From: Parus major
Taxonomy: Eukaryota; Chordata; Aves; Passeriformes; Paridae
Length of the DNA stretch: 64,000 bases
Assembly: GCF_001522545.3 (NCBI RefSeq)
Contig: NC_031781.1
Span: 5,930,911-5,994,910, forward strand
Direction: 5' to 3'
The stretch's first letter is position 1. The number at the start of each line of letters is the position of its first letter. The notes below the pieces were generated by a model that was not told the origin of the DNA, did not search any database, and saw only the letters and a program-made list of their open reading frames with translations. Positions 51,252 to 63,100 of this stretch are shown here, one piece after another. The position numbers were made by a program, and so were the translations under genes.

Positions 51252-53445
51252 ATAAAAGTCCCATAAGATCATCAGATCTCTCTGTAAAACCACAGCACAC
51301 AGGTCAACCACTAGTGCTAAGCCAACAGTAACCCTCCACTCTCCCTTGGTTTGCTTTCCAGTCAGTGTGATATGAGAAACCAGGCACAGAAGTAAAGAGA
51401 ATGACTTAACCTCAGGTTTGTTTTTTTGCCATTTGAATCTTAATGTCTCAGCTGATCCCTCTCAACCTTTTTGTTATCTTATGTAATGTTTGCTCTTCCA
51501 GCTCTTTTTAGGACATTCTCTAGAATCAGTTTTGATTTTCTTTGCCCCGGGCTGGGATAAGACGAATTTCCAAGAGAGAGCACATGCCTCGTCCCCAATT
51601 AAGCAGGAAGATTCCTGAAAAGAAGACCTAAAAAGCTTGCAGTTCTTTACCACATCTCCTGGAGACACAAGAGCAACACATTTTCCCACCATTACCACCA
51701 CCCCAAGCCAACACCACACAAGTGGGTTTGCTCAGCACACCAAGCCAGAGACAGCTCACTCCTTTGAGTCCTCTAGTCCCACAGATCTCAGCTGGAATGA
51801 TGTTCAAAGCAGCTGCAGAACCATCAGGTCTAATGAACCAGTGCAGACAAGGCTGCCAGCAGGGTCACAGTACCCCCAGAAACCTCCCAGGACACCAGCT
51901 GTCCTGGCACCCTCACTTGCACTGCTCCTGGTACCGCCTGTGCTGCTTGGCAGGCAGAACGGCCTGGGAGCCTTGGAAGTAGAGTCCAGAGCTTTGCATG
52001 GCTGAGGCTGTTTATAAGATAGTGCACACAGAGCACTTGGCGGCTTTTGGGAGAGTTCAGTACAAAAGCAAACAAGGAATGGAAGCCTTGTATACTCCAA
52101 TAATCTCAATACGTCACAGAGTTTCCCTGTTTCTCTGATCTGCTGCTTTCAAGTTCAGATTTGGAGATACGATGTGCTAATTTCCTCCCTTAATATTTCA
52201 GCACAAGGCCCCTTCTTCCAGATAGCTGACACTCTTCTCATTTTAATACCTTATCACCACCCTCTAACTTTATGTGTAATCTTCAGTGCATAATGAGGAG
52301 CAGTATGTCTTGCATCTCACAGGTTAAGCAACAAGAGCTATTGCAAAACAGCACAGCAAACACCATGGGCAGAATGCACACTGGGAGGTGGAAGCATTTG
52401 AAGTTGGACCCCAAGAGGGCCATAAGCTCATCCTTCCACTTTTCTGGTGCATACACGGGCTGTGGTATTACACAGACACTTCCACTCACAGGAGAATTTG
52501 GCTCTGTGATGTTTCATACCCCCTGTTACCACACACTTTCATGCTATTTTCATGTCTGGAAAACCTCTACTTAAATGTGAGGCATCCTTCTGCTCTACTG
52601 CCTTGTCACTTCACCTCAACCCTTTGGATTATTTCTTGCAAGGAGCTAATTCTGACTGTACAACTATAGCATCTAATATTAACTATAACTAATTCTAAAA
52701 TGATAAATTTCCTTAGCCATTGATGGAAATAATGACAGATCAAAACTGCTTTACACTTTACTCTGGTACTGCTTGCTTTCTCTAAGACAATTCTTAAAAC
52801 TGTCTCACAACCAGCAGTATCTCATGCTATGGAATAACTGGATAAGGAGAAAAGCCACCCAAGTAACAGAGTTCTGTTGCCTCACTGGGTATTCATTCAT
52901 GGGATAACACTTACACAGAAATGCCCAGCTTGGCTCTAGTCAGGAGTGGAATTTTCCCCCACCTTCTCACATCATCAGCAGGTATTTCTTTCTGAAATGC
53001 TACTCCTTACTTCACTGAATTTCACGGATCTTTGCAGAGGAAATGATATTACCAGATGCATAAAAGAATAACAAGTCTGCTGAGACAAACCACAACAACG
53101 AGCCTTACTAGTGGTGTACTGTGACTATTAGGACTTCACTGGATGCCTTTATCCCTATTGCCAGGCTGAAAAGGCAATCTTACTTGTACTGCTACACCTG
53201 GGAACAGAAAGGCAGCATGTAAAGGCTGCAGGAGATAGTACTGATTAAAAACTGTCCAGTCAGGGAATCTTCATTTTGACAAAATAAAAAAAAGGACATT
53301 GATTTATACAAAGGATTTCACTTCCTGTATCAATCTGAGTCTGTGGTGACTGGGAAGAAGTGAGGGCAGCTTTATTATGCTACTGCCTTCTCAGGTGTCC
53401 ATGGCAGGCCCATGGGTCAGGTAGAAAAGTCAGAGAGATGGTTTT

Positions 53446-54012
53446 TGGTCGTAATTTAACACCAGTAGGCACCAAATCCCCACACAGCCCCTACTCTGTC
53501 AGATGGAGGAGATAATCAGAAGGGTGAAAGTGTAAAAAATTGTGGATTGAGATAAAGTCAGTTTAATAACTAAAAAAGAGGACAAAAGTAACAGAAAGAA
53601 AACAAGTGATGCAAAAGAAAACAAATTACCACCACCTGACTGATGTCCAGCCAGTCCCTGAGCTGTGAGAGCCCCAGCCAACATCCACCCTTCCAGTTTA
53701 ACTGCTGATTTTGATGTCGTATGGTGTGGAATATCCCTCTGCCCAGTTGGGTTGTCTCCCCTCAATTTCTTGTGCACCTCCAGCTTACTTGCAGGCAGGG
53801 CAGTGTAAGAAACAGAAAAGCCCTTGACACTGCACAAGCACTGTTCAGCAGTGTCATGGGGTAGCCACGAATTTCATGGTGTCATGGGTAACCACGACAA
53901 GCAGTGACTAAAACATCCCTCTGTTATTGATGCTGTTTTCATCTGAAATCCAAAGCACAGACTATACAAGCTGCTACGTAGAAAACTAACTCTATCCCAG
54001 CCAAAACCAGCA
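53446..54012. mobile_element. Solo LTR of an endogenous retrovirus (songbird ERVL-type)
   Basis: The segment starts TGGTCGTAATTTAACACC and ends CCCAGCCAAAACCAGCA, with TG...CA ends. It follows landmarks I know from abundant passerine LTRs: the CCACACAGCC near the start, the GATTGAGATAAAG.CAGTTTAATA block, GTCCAGCCAGTCCCTGAGC, CTCAATTTCTTGTGCACCTC-like and CTCTATCCCAGC near the end. No retroviral coding sequence is attached on either side, so it is a solo LTR. The reading direction of the element was not determined. Flanking target-site duplications are not clear. The family assignment is from memory of the sequence pattern. Confidence 0.75.
53854..53899. repeat. Short insertion with internal duplication inside the LTR
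   Basis: Forty-six bases that do not fit the usual LTR pattern are flanked by the 7-base direct repeat AGCAGTG (53847-53853 and 53900-53906). The words gtgtcatggggtagccacga and gtgtcatgggtaaccacgac begin 28 bases apart within it. Confidence 0.6.
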
Positions 54013-57000
54013 TATTTTTAGAGAACAAGAGGGAAAGAAAGAATAAGGTCTGCTCCTTGCTTTCTAGCAAACTTCTTGACAGAAAACTCCTAACATTGAC
54101 ATTGCTTTAAGGGAGAGAGCTCATAGGCTCCAGCCCAGCATTTTTCACTGCTGTGGGTTGGTTTCTTGTTTTCAAGGACTTGGACAATCCCTGTTCTGAC
54201 TTCCACCTTCCTGCCAAAGCCTACAGTAGCATAGGTATGAGCAGCACTAGGGGCTCTCATCAGATACCTGGTATAGCAAAGATGCTTTACTACATAAGCA
54301 TGACTTCAGTGTCTTTCTGGGTCTAAAGCATTTAAATTCAAAGAATTTACTTTTCACTTCTCTCCTCTGACATCTGTCCCTCCTATATAGAGAGGAGCAG
54401 ACTATAAATCCTTTCTGGAAACTCCAGTTCCAGATTTCTATAGAGCTCTGACTAAAGATCCAAGTCCTTTCCCCACCCTCTCACACCTTCAATAGAGGAA
54501 GCACTTCAAACTTCTAAACTGGATGTAGAAGGTGCTGTCTCTGCCTGAGTACCTAATGAGGAGAAGTGAGGGATGAGATATGCAAGAAAAATGACAGGCT
54601 GAATAACTTCAATAGCCATAACTAAAAGTATACTGGTTGGGGTCTATTGGTTCTTTCTAAGAGAAGGAGGAAAACTGTGTGAGAGGAGGAAACAAGGGTG
54701 TGGAGGCAAGTCATGGCAAGTGCAGCAAAGCTCACAGTAGCTAGAAGGATTAGTGGATCATTTCCTGCCGTGTGCTGCACAAAGCAAGACAAACACAACA
54801 ATATAAGATGAAAAAAAAGATTATTATGTGGTTTTCCACATCTGAAGCAACTGGAGAGACATCAGGGATATTGTGGACTTAGGATAAGCCACTGCTGGAT
54901 GTGTTGATCAGCTGGGCTGTGGACTGCAGCAGCAGTGTGGGGAGGTGCCCTTCAGTGGGACAGCAGGGTACCTTGTATGAGGGTGGCAACAGTTCCCACT
55001 GCCCAGACTGAGCCTGACTCACACCCCTGTGATGGGACTTGGCAAGCAAATCAAACTCCTCCACATCACTGGGCAGCTCCTGGGGTCTGGCAGACAGGAA
55101 AAATGTCCTGACCCAACAGCCTTGTGAGTCCACAATTTTTAAGAGATCCATCACAGGAGGGAATGAAACAACTCATGCTTGTTTGTATGAGATGGGTACA
55201 AATCTTGCCTGGCCCATGTCAGTGAGACAGGAGTGCTGCTCAGCCACTCTGCACACGAGCCTCAGCATCCAGCAGCTCCTCCAGCTTGCTCAAATTCTCT
55301 GCTGCTTAGAGGGTCCTAGAAAGAAATGAGATTTCCTGTTCTGCCATGTAAAGAAGACACTGGCTCCAGATCAGGAAACGTGTTTAAGAAATTCGGCATC
55401 GGAAGAACTGTCACTGTGCAGCTGCTATAACAAGGCTCCAATTTTGCCTTAAAAGGTAAATAAACTAAATCCTCTCTAAGAACTGCTGGTCTCAGGACCG
55501 GAGGTGGAAGTTCTCAGATGAAGCCTGGAATCTGAGTTTGGATTAAATCCAGATGTCAGGATCACACCCACTCCCTCAGAAAATTCAGATCTCAATATAG
55601 ACAGGGGTTTCTGCATGGGGAGGGGGAACTGTTTTTCTGCCCTGCCCTCTCTGACACTGACTGGATGGGAAAAAATTAGGAATATGCACAGCCCTGACTT
55701 CAAAAGTGGACAAAAGGGATTAGATGTTACTAATTATGGTGCAGTGATAGCGTTTCATTTGAACAGGCTGAATGCAGAGGGGCTGTTCTTTTCTGCTAAG
55801 TATCTAAATGCTCTCTTCAAAGCATAAATTTCATGAAAATTCTATGAAAGAAGCTACCTGCAGACAAATGCAAGGGCAGATGAATGCTACAAGTCTGTGA
55901 ACCAAGTTCCATTTCCAGGAATATTTGGGCAAACGTGCTTGAGAGAAGATGGATGGGAGGAAAGTATTCAAGGTAACTTACACCTGACCCTACATGGTAA
56001 CCAGCAGCATGGAAAGAGACTGTCTTCACCAGCAACACTATCCATAGACATCTGCACACATCAACTTGATCTTGTGGCAGGGGATTTTTCCCTGTTTCAG
56101 TTTCTCTGTGGAAAGCACTTTCTGTGACTTCTCACCCACCACCCAAGCTTCTGGAATTTAACCTTGTTTTCCCTTAACATTTATTTAGCTGAGAAACTGA
56201 CAAATCATCAGAACAGAATGGGCTTCAGACAACTAAAATCAGCAGAGGCTCTCAGGATAGCTCAGTCTTCCCTTCTCTTCCTCTTGCACTGCAAGACACA
56301 GGCCTTTCAGGCAGATTGAGCTTCCTCTGCTCAATCTGGTCTCAGGGACCAGCTCTAAAGGCTGCTCCAAAACACAGCCACAGCAAGGAACTACTCACCT
56401 TCTGGCCTAAATTTTATCAGGGCCAGCTGAAAAAATTTGTCCTCACACCAGTGCTATCCTCTCTGCTTAAACCCTTCTCCTCCTTTATCACGTTACTCTG
56501 CCCTTTCCATACTGCCAAGCAACACTTCCTTCCTTCTCCCCTGCCTGCTGTAGCTGCTGCCTCTCCCCAGTCTAAGCCTGCTTTTTCTCTCGGCAGGAGC
56601 TCCCTGTTCCCTCCTGGGCTGCCACTGGCCCTGCTGCAGACTGTCCTCCTCCTGCAGTGTGGCAAACAGCCTTTGTGTGGCATCTCATGCCAGTTTCTCC
56701 CAAGCCCTGTAGGACGGCGGTAATACACTGCCACAATTAACATCCTTAACCACCGTTTAATTAATCCACTGAAGCCCTAAGAAATTTTAATTAACGGCAG
56801 CTTTATTAGTATTTACTTCACCTTCAACATGTAAGCTCTGGCAGTATTTCCAAAGAGAGAGCACTGGCAGAGCAGTTGACAAGGCACCTCTTTTCCTGAC
56901 TTTTCCCTGCTCTGTTGCTCCCAGAGCTCCCAGCCAGCTCTGTGCACTGACAAGAACAGTTCCTTCAGCAGAACACCAAGATCAGGGTCAAGTTAACGTT

Positions 57001-59269
57001 GTTACGTTGCTCTGCGCAATTCCTGTCGTGTACAAGGTTAAATAAATTCACCAAAATCATGCTTCAAAAGAAGTGTTACTGTAGGGTTTGATTAACAGCA
57101 CAGATTGGAGGGGAATCTGACAGGAAAGCCGAGGGTTCTGCTCCATTTGGAGATCTCCATATCGTAGCCAAGGTCGCCGTCTCAGCTGCCAGCCTTGAAT
57201 GATGTTTGTGTAAAAAGCAGATGCTCTTCAGGCTTCACATGCACTTCTGAATACAAACCCACAAGTCTCTGAATACCAGCAACCACGCAGACTAGTGTAC
57301 TTCACCCCTCAGCCCTACAACGTGGCAAGATGCTGCTGTTCAGATTACCAGGATGAAGAAAGATTATCAGATTTCTGAGGGATCTAACCTGCTGTGGCAG
57401 GTGTCCAGGCACACAAGCTCTGCAGCCTCTTGCAGCAGATTTGTGTTCATTTGCACAACACCTTTCTCTGGTGCCGCTTACAACAAAACACATGCTCCAT
57501 CTGAGCTAAGTATCACGGACAAGTGTTAAGGGAAAAATAGGAGAAAGAAAAATACTCTCAACATACTATAAATCAAGCTTATGTGACTTGATTTCTGTTG
57601 CTAAATCTGCAATTAACCCCAGGAGCACAGGAGTGATCCCTTAGGCCCAGACACATTAACTGTGCTCTAAGGACATTTGCTATCCACAAGTTAGAATGCC
57701 ATGATGCTCCCTCAATTTTTAGAGAAACTGATGTGATACAAAGCTTCAGGGTAGAGAGTCAAATGCTGATGTTCCAGGGAACATGGACAGCAGTCATCTG
57801 AAATACAGATCAGATATCTTTAAACTTGAAGTACTAATGAACTATTATTTTGCTAAATACTTGAGGCATGTAACACTAACCAAAACCCAGTTGTGGGGGA
57901 AAAAAAACAAAAAAAAATTCTTCATGAGCAACTGAACTAATAATTCAAAGCACTATCCTGGTGCTACCAAATGACCAGAACTCCTGCTTTCATAACTGCT
58001 ACAGAGGCTGAGGTCAAATACCACTGCCCTACTTCAATCATTTATCTACAGAACAAATTAAAACTAGCACATATCTGGTTTAACAAGGCATTACAATGCA
58101 TTACATTAATGATGCATTACATTAACAAATACTGAGTTAAGATCTGAACATTGATACTTCTTAAATAATATTGTCTTAAATTTTTAATAAGCAAGAAATG
58201 AACTGTACTTAAAACACACCTATACAAAAACCCTACTAAAACCCAAATCCCATACCCTGCCTTGTAAAGCCCCAGCTAACTTTTTTAGGGCTTTGTAAGT
58301 AATACATGAGGGCAGAACTCTGTCCCATTTCCTGCCTCAGAACTTTGTAACACACTGGAGCTGACATGAAATCTGACATTTGACTATGAGGCTCTCCTCC
58401 TCACCAGCTTACTCAGATCCCAAAGTTTACAAACTGCATGCAGCATCCTCAAAGTGAGTCAATGATGAATAAGAGGGTCAGGCAAATACCCTGCTGGCTG
58501 TCCCCCAGACAACTCTCTCTGACAGAGGAGTTGTCTAAGATTAATCTGCAATATCTAAATGCTAACCAACACTTTTAGAAGTGTTTTTAATAGCCAAACT
58601 TGGGTTCAGCAGCCACAGTCCTACAATGGCTCTGTACTTTTCTAGTCATGCTACATGAGCACCTTCTAGTAACTACACAATGTGACTTCATGCAGGTAAG
58701 AGCCAAGAGTGACCTTTAAGAAAGCTCTTCTCCAAACTCCACTCCTCTTACTAAACCCACTCCTGCCCCAAAGTGCCCAGGACAGTTCTTGGCTTTCTAC
58801 CCAATTCCTGTCTTCCGTGAAATTGTTTCACAAGATGAGGGAACAAAATGCGTTGTCATTTTTCCTTCTCCATTCTTTCCACACTTGAGCAGTCAGTGTT
58901 TACAGGAAGTAGCATTACTGTGGTTTGAATGGCCACACACATAAGAACTCCTTTTACCACTACGCCCCACACACACCAAATACTCTTGTAAGCAAACAGG
59001 TTCTAATGTCCATTGCAAACCAGAAAAGGAAGGGTTTAATTTAACTTCTTGCTGTTGTTCTTTCCATCAAAACCCGGCAAAAATGCAATGGTGAAAGTCT
59101 GAGCATCACCTGCAGAGGAGCTGTTAGATTCATTCCAGCCGTAGAAGAAGTGCTAGGGGTCCAGTATAATCACCACCACCACCTGAACCCCGGGCATGGG
59201 CTCTGCAGGGAGTCAGAGGTACATTTAGGAAGACAACCGAGAAGGGTCCGAGCAGCGCTGGATTTCCCC
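54013..59269. other. Intergenic region upstream of ALAS1
   Basis: About 5.2 kb without a recognised gene. The 135-codon frame at 56316-56723 has no family signature and an overlapping antisense frame. A 14-base word, atgcattacattaa, is repeated at 58096-58109 and 58112-58125. Proximal regulatory elements of ALAS1 could lie here. Confidence 0.6.
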
Positions 59270-59585
59270 CAGCACAGCTGACTCAGAGCTCGCCTTTTCC
59301 CACGAACGGGCGCGCTGAGGTGACCCCCAATCTCCTGTCCTGGGATCGAGGGATCCCGAACCTTCTGGGAAACAAGCACTGCACAGCTTGGAGCTCTGGG
59401 GAAACTCAGAGCAGCGCTTCCCATGCGGACCATGCCCACACGGCCCCCGCCCAGGGCCGGCTGCCCCCTCCCCTCACAGACCCCCAGCAGTACCCAAGCC
59501 CTCTCCGTACCCTCCCAGCGCTGCGGGAGCGGCTCAGCCTCACCCTCACAGCGCCCCTATTCCCGCATGGCGTCCACACCCACTC

Positions 59586-59743
59586 CAGCCCCTCACAACC
59601 CCGGGGGTCCCTCCACAACCTCACGCCGCCTCCAGCCCCTCACAACCCCGGGGCTCTCTCCACAACCTCACGCCGCCTCCAGCCCCTCACAACCCCGGAG
59701 CTCTCTCCACAACCTCACGCCGCCTCCAGCCCCTCAGAGCACC
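59586..59743 (+). repeat. 47-bp minisatellite next to the ALAS1 promoter
   Basis: Three full 47-base units begin at 59586, 59633 and 59680, and a partial fourth begins at 59727. Each contains cagcccctcacaaccccgg and ccacaacctcacgccgcctc. The units differ by only a few bases, in the gggggtccct / gggctctct / ggagctctct part. The array ends about 80 bases before the TATA box. Confidence 0.95.
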
Positions 59744-59777
59744 CCAAAGCCGCCGGGCGCCACCCCCGGTCCCTCCC

Positions 59778-59789
59778 CGCGCCTGCGCG
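59778..59789 (+). promoter_or_regulatory. ALAS1: NRF-1-like site 1 of ALAS1
   Basis: CGCGCCTGCGCG matches 11 of 12 positions of the NRF-1 consensus YGCGCAYGCGCR. Paired NRF-1 sites close to the start are established for the rat ALAS1 promoter; occupancy here is inference. Confidence 0.55.
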
Positions 59790-59796
59790 GCCCCAC

Positions 59797-59808
59797 CGCG
59801 CCTGCGCC
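59797..59808 (+). promoter_or_regulatory. ALAS1: NRF-1-like site 2 of ALAS1
   Basis: CGCGCCTGCGCC matches 10 of 12 consensus positions and repeats site 1 at 19-base spacing. Confidence 0.5.
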
Positions 59809-59821
59809 GCGCCCTCGGGGC

Positions 59822-59828
59822 TATAAAA
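59822..59828 (+). promoter_or_regulatory. ALAS1: TATA box of ALAS1
   Basis: TATAAAA in a GC-rich context, 95 bases upstream of the ATG. Transcription would start near 59850, giving a 5' leader of about 65 bases. Confidence 0.8.
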
Positions 59829-59916
59829 GCGGCAGTGCGGGAGCACATCCCCGTGTCGCCTCCCCGTCGCCGGTGTCACTTTGCCGTCACCTCCGGTGTC
59901 CCGTCCGGCAGCAAGG

Positions 59917-60115
59917 ATGGAAGCGGTAGTGCGGCGCTGCCCGTTCCTGGCCCGTGTGTCCCAGGCGTTCCTGCAGAAGGCAGGGCCGTCGCTGCTGCTG
60001 TACGCCCAGCATTGCCCGCGCATGATGGAGGCGGCCCCGCCGGCCGCCCGCGCCCTCGCCACGTCCGCCGCCCGCGGGCAGCAGGCGGAGGAGGAGACCC
60101 CCGCGGGCCGCCGCG
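59917..60115 (+). CDS. ALAS1: ALAS1 coding exon 1
   Basis: Encodes [20 protein letters not shown] through PAGRR, an arginine-rich mitochondrial presequence with two Cys-Pro motifs. It ends CGCG|GTGAGT in phase 1. Confidence 0.95.
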
Positions 60116-63100
60116 GTGAGTACGGCCCCGGCAGCGAGCCGAGCGTCACGGGCCCCCTGAAGGGGAAAAAAAGAACACAGACATAACATGTCGCGGGGGG
60201 AAACTTCTGGAATAGGCAGCGCTGAGGCAGAGGTTGCTTAATCCTTGAAATGTCCGCGGTAACGAAATTGGTGACCGTGGCACGAATCGGGGACCGGCCT
60301 GATGGGGCGTCCTGGGCGAGCCCCGGGTGGGGATCCGGGATCCTGGATCTCGGAGTGGCGTTTCTCACTGTACAGTGGCCGCTCACGCCCCCCGGGAACA
60401 TTCCTTGGGGAATTCTTCCCCAGGCGCTCAGGGGAAGGAGCTGAGGCTCGCAGCAGAGGAAGCTGTATGGCTGAAAAATCTCTGAACTCCTGGAAAGATC
60501 ACAGAATCACAGGTTAGAAAAGACCCCTGAGGTCGAGTCCAGCCTGTGACTGAACACTACCATGTCAACTACAGCATGGCATTTAGTGCCATATCTAGTC
60601 TTTCCTTCAATCTTTTCTTTAAATATTGCCATTGCGAGTGAAAGAGAGGTATTTTTGCCCCTCAAAGGGTACAGTGCTAGATCTAACATCTGAAATCTGA
60701 TGTCCCTTGGGTGTTACTGGGATTTTATGCTTGTATAAATAAAATGTGACTGCTCAGTTAAACAGTTCTGAATGGGGCTTGTCAAATTAATTGCAAAAGT
60801 AATGGATAAAAAAAGTTAGTGTATTGAAATGATGAGGCTGAAGTGTTTTCTCTTCTCTGCCCCCATCTCAGAGGCCAAAATTGTCAAAGAAGTAGCCCAG
60901 CAGAATGGAGATGGAACCCAGCCTCCTGCTGGCCACCCACCTGCCAGCGCTGGCCAGAGTACGGCTACCAAATGCCCATTCCTGGCAGCTCAGATGAATC
61001 ACAAGAACAGCAATGTTTTCTGCAAAGCCAGCCTGGAGCTGCAGGAGGACGTGCAGGAAATGCAGGTGGACAGGAAAGGTATGTTCTCTGTGCACTGAAG
61101 TGGTGATTCCTCCCGAGAGCTGCTGGTGCCTGACATGGCTCTGGAGCGTGCCAGGTCTGACAGGCATCACTGAAATGATGCACTTTTATGGGAGACTGCT
61201 GGGAAAAAGCTGCTGGAGAATGTATGTGTTAATGACACACCTGTGACGTTGGGCAGGGTTTCCCTGGGGGATTTTGATGTGGGAATAACGTGAGCTGTAT
61301 TTTGATGTGCTGGCTGGCTCTAGATGTGGGAGTCAAGCTGTTACACTCGCACCCAAGCAGGTGCTTAGATCTGAGGAGAGCTTTGCCAGGGTGCTGGTTT
61401 AGACAAAAGTTTCATATCCAAAGACGGAGAAAAGTGTCAAGACATCAGGCAAGTACCAGCACAAATCCAAGCTTGAAAGCAGGCAAATGGTTTTGGGGTG
61501 TATTTTTGTGTTTATGGAGCTAAAGGGTGTTGGCTGGCTTGCAGTGGTAGTGCGGAAGGGCTGTCCTTCAAAGGAAGGAACTTCTCAGCAGTATCAGTAA
61601 AGCCTTGCTGCCTGTCTCAGGAGGCTTATTTTACTTTTCTGTTTGCCTTCTGTGGCATAGTTTTTAAAAAAATAAATCTGTGCTAACAGAATAAAAAGGA
61701 AGCAGCTGACTAGAAGTCTGCCTTCAGTTAGGTGTGTACCAATACCTCAGATAAATGCTATAGCTGTATAGTGTGGCTCTCTGAGTCATGATGAACCAAA
61801 TGTCTTGTAAGGAAGTTGCCTGTTGTACTGTGGTTAATTAGCAAGGCTAATCCTTCTGTCTTGTCCAATGCAAATTTGCAAGCAAATAAAATAGTTGACC
61901 TTAGCAGGATCAATGTGGGGTTTTGGGTATGTCCTTCCTAAAGATTGAAATATCGGTTTTATTTAAAATGTTTGCTTTGCTGAATTCAACTTACTTCACT
62001 CTGTTTCAAACCAAACTCACTGGAATTCATTACAATGTAGGTACAGAATTTGCCAAAATACCAAGTACTTCCACTGTGAGAAAGATTGAGACTGAGGGAG
62101 AAGAGCAGAGTGGCTTGCTCAAGAAGTTTAAGGATATTATGCTGAAGCAAAGACCGGAAAGTGTCTCTCATCTGCTTCAGGATAACTTGCCAAAATGTAA
62201 GAATGTCTGGCAAAACCCCCAGAGGCCTGGTCTGCTGTGATGATTTTGTGTGTGCTGAAGGTTCTGTCTCATTTCAGCTGTCTCCACCTTCCAGTATGAT
62301 CAGTTCTTTGAGAAGAAGATCGATGAGAAGAAGAAGGATCACACCTACCGAGTGTTCAAGACGGTGAACCGGAAGGCGCAGATCTTCCCCATGGCAGACG
62401 ACTACACTGATTCCCTGATCACCAAAAAGGAGGTGTCTGTGTGGTGCAGCAATGATTACCTCGGCATGAGCCGGCACCCTCGTGTCTGTGGGGCAGTTAT
62501 GTGAGTAGTGCTGTGTTCTTAAGCTGTGTTTTGTGGGAAGGCTTCTGAAAAGCTGGTTTCTGTCAGGTACATAAGTTGCTTCTGATGTGATTCTGGGTGT
62601 GTAGTTAAGACCACACTTGTTTCTTGAGCTGGGGTGGGTCACTTGGTGTTAGATCCAAGGCTGCACTGTGTGTACTGGTCACTGATTGTGCTCCTTGGAT
62701 CTTCCATAGAAGCCCCAAAATGTTACCAGATAAACTGGATGGTATATTGCAGCTATATTTGGTCACTGATTTCTGACCTTACTGGACTCCTGAGTGTGCA
62801 GGTTGCTCAAAGACCCAACAGCTGCTTTTTTGCTGCCAGGTTTTTTTTAGAGCAGTCCTGATAATATACCAGAATGTTTTCAGCAATGATCCTTTACTCT
62901 TCTGTGTGTCCCACAGCAATGCTAATGCCTCTCTTGGGACCTCTTTAGGGAAACACTGAAACAACATGGTGCTGGAGCAGGAGGCACAAGAAACATATCA
63001 GGAACAAGTAAATTCCATGTCGATTTGGAAAAAGAACTAGCTGATCTCCATGGAAAAGATGCAGCACTGTTGTTCTCATCTTGCTTTGTAGCCAATGACT

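Larger units (their letters stand above)
38301..53445. other. Intergenic region between the HSF-like cluster and the LTR
   Basis: About 15 kb without a recognised gene. Content seen: a possible membrane-anchor exon at 39621-39822, a T/G-rich tract at 41321-41440, a degenerate CR1-like piece possible near 45,000-45,070, a tandem TTTCCACTCA word near 42,910-42,940, and the AT palindrome pair at 51177-51251. Longer open frames (for example 43910-44326, 48736-49108) overlap one another and show no family signature. Confidence 0.55.
59270..60180 (+). promoter_or_regulatory. ALAS1: CpG-rich ALAS1 promoter region
   Basis: CpG density rises sharply here and covers the minisatellite, the core promoter and the first coding exon. 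The region lacks the AT-rich character of its surroundings. Confidence 0.75.

Noticed and set aside
56316..56723. 135-codon plus-strand open frame
   Set aside because: Leu/Pro/Ser-rich with no recognisable domain, an overlapping antisense frame, and no promoter or splice context.
59833..59838. CAGTGC just after the ALAS1 TATA box, resembling the loop of an iron-responsive element
   Set aside because: The bases on either side do not pair, the word lies too close to the TATA box to be in the mRNA, and the known element belongs to ALAS2, not ALAS1.
59388..60119. 243-codon plus-strand open frame over the minisatellite and ALAS1 start
   Set aside because: It runs through the 47-bp repeats and the promoter in a frame different from ALAS1. 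The repeated Pro/His-rich peptides come from the repeats.
59715..60401. 228-codon minus-strand open frame opposite ALAS1 exon 1
   Set aside because: GC-rich antisense shadow of a real coding exon; no family signature.
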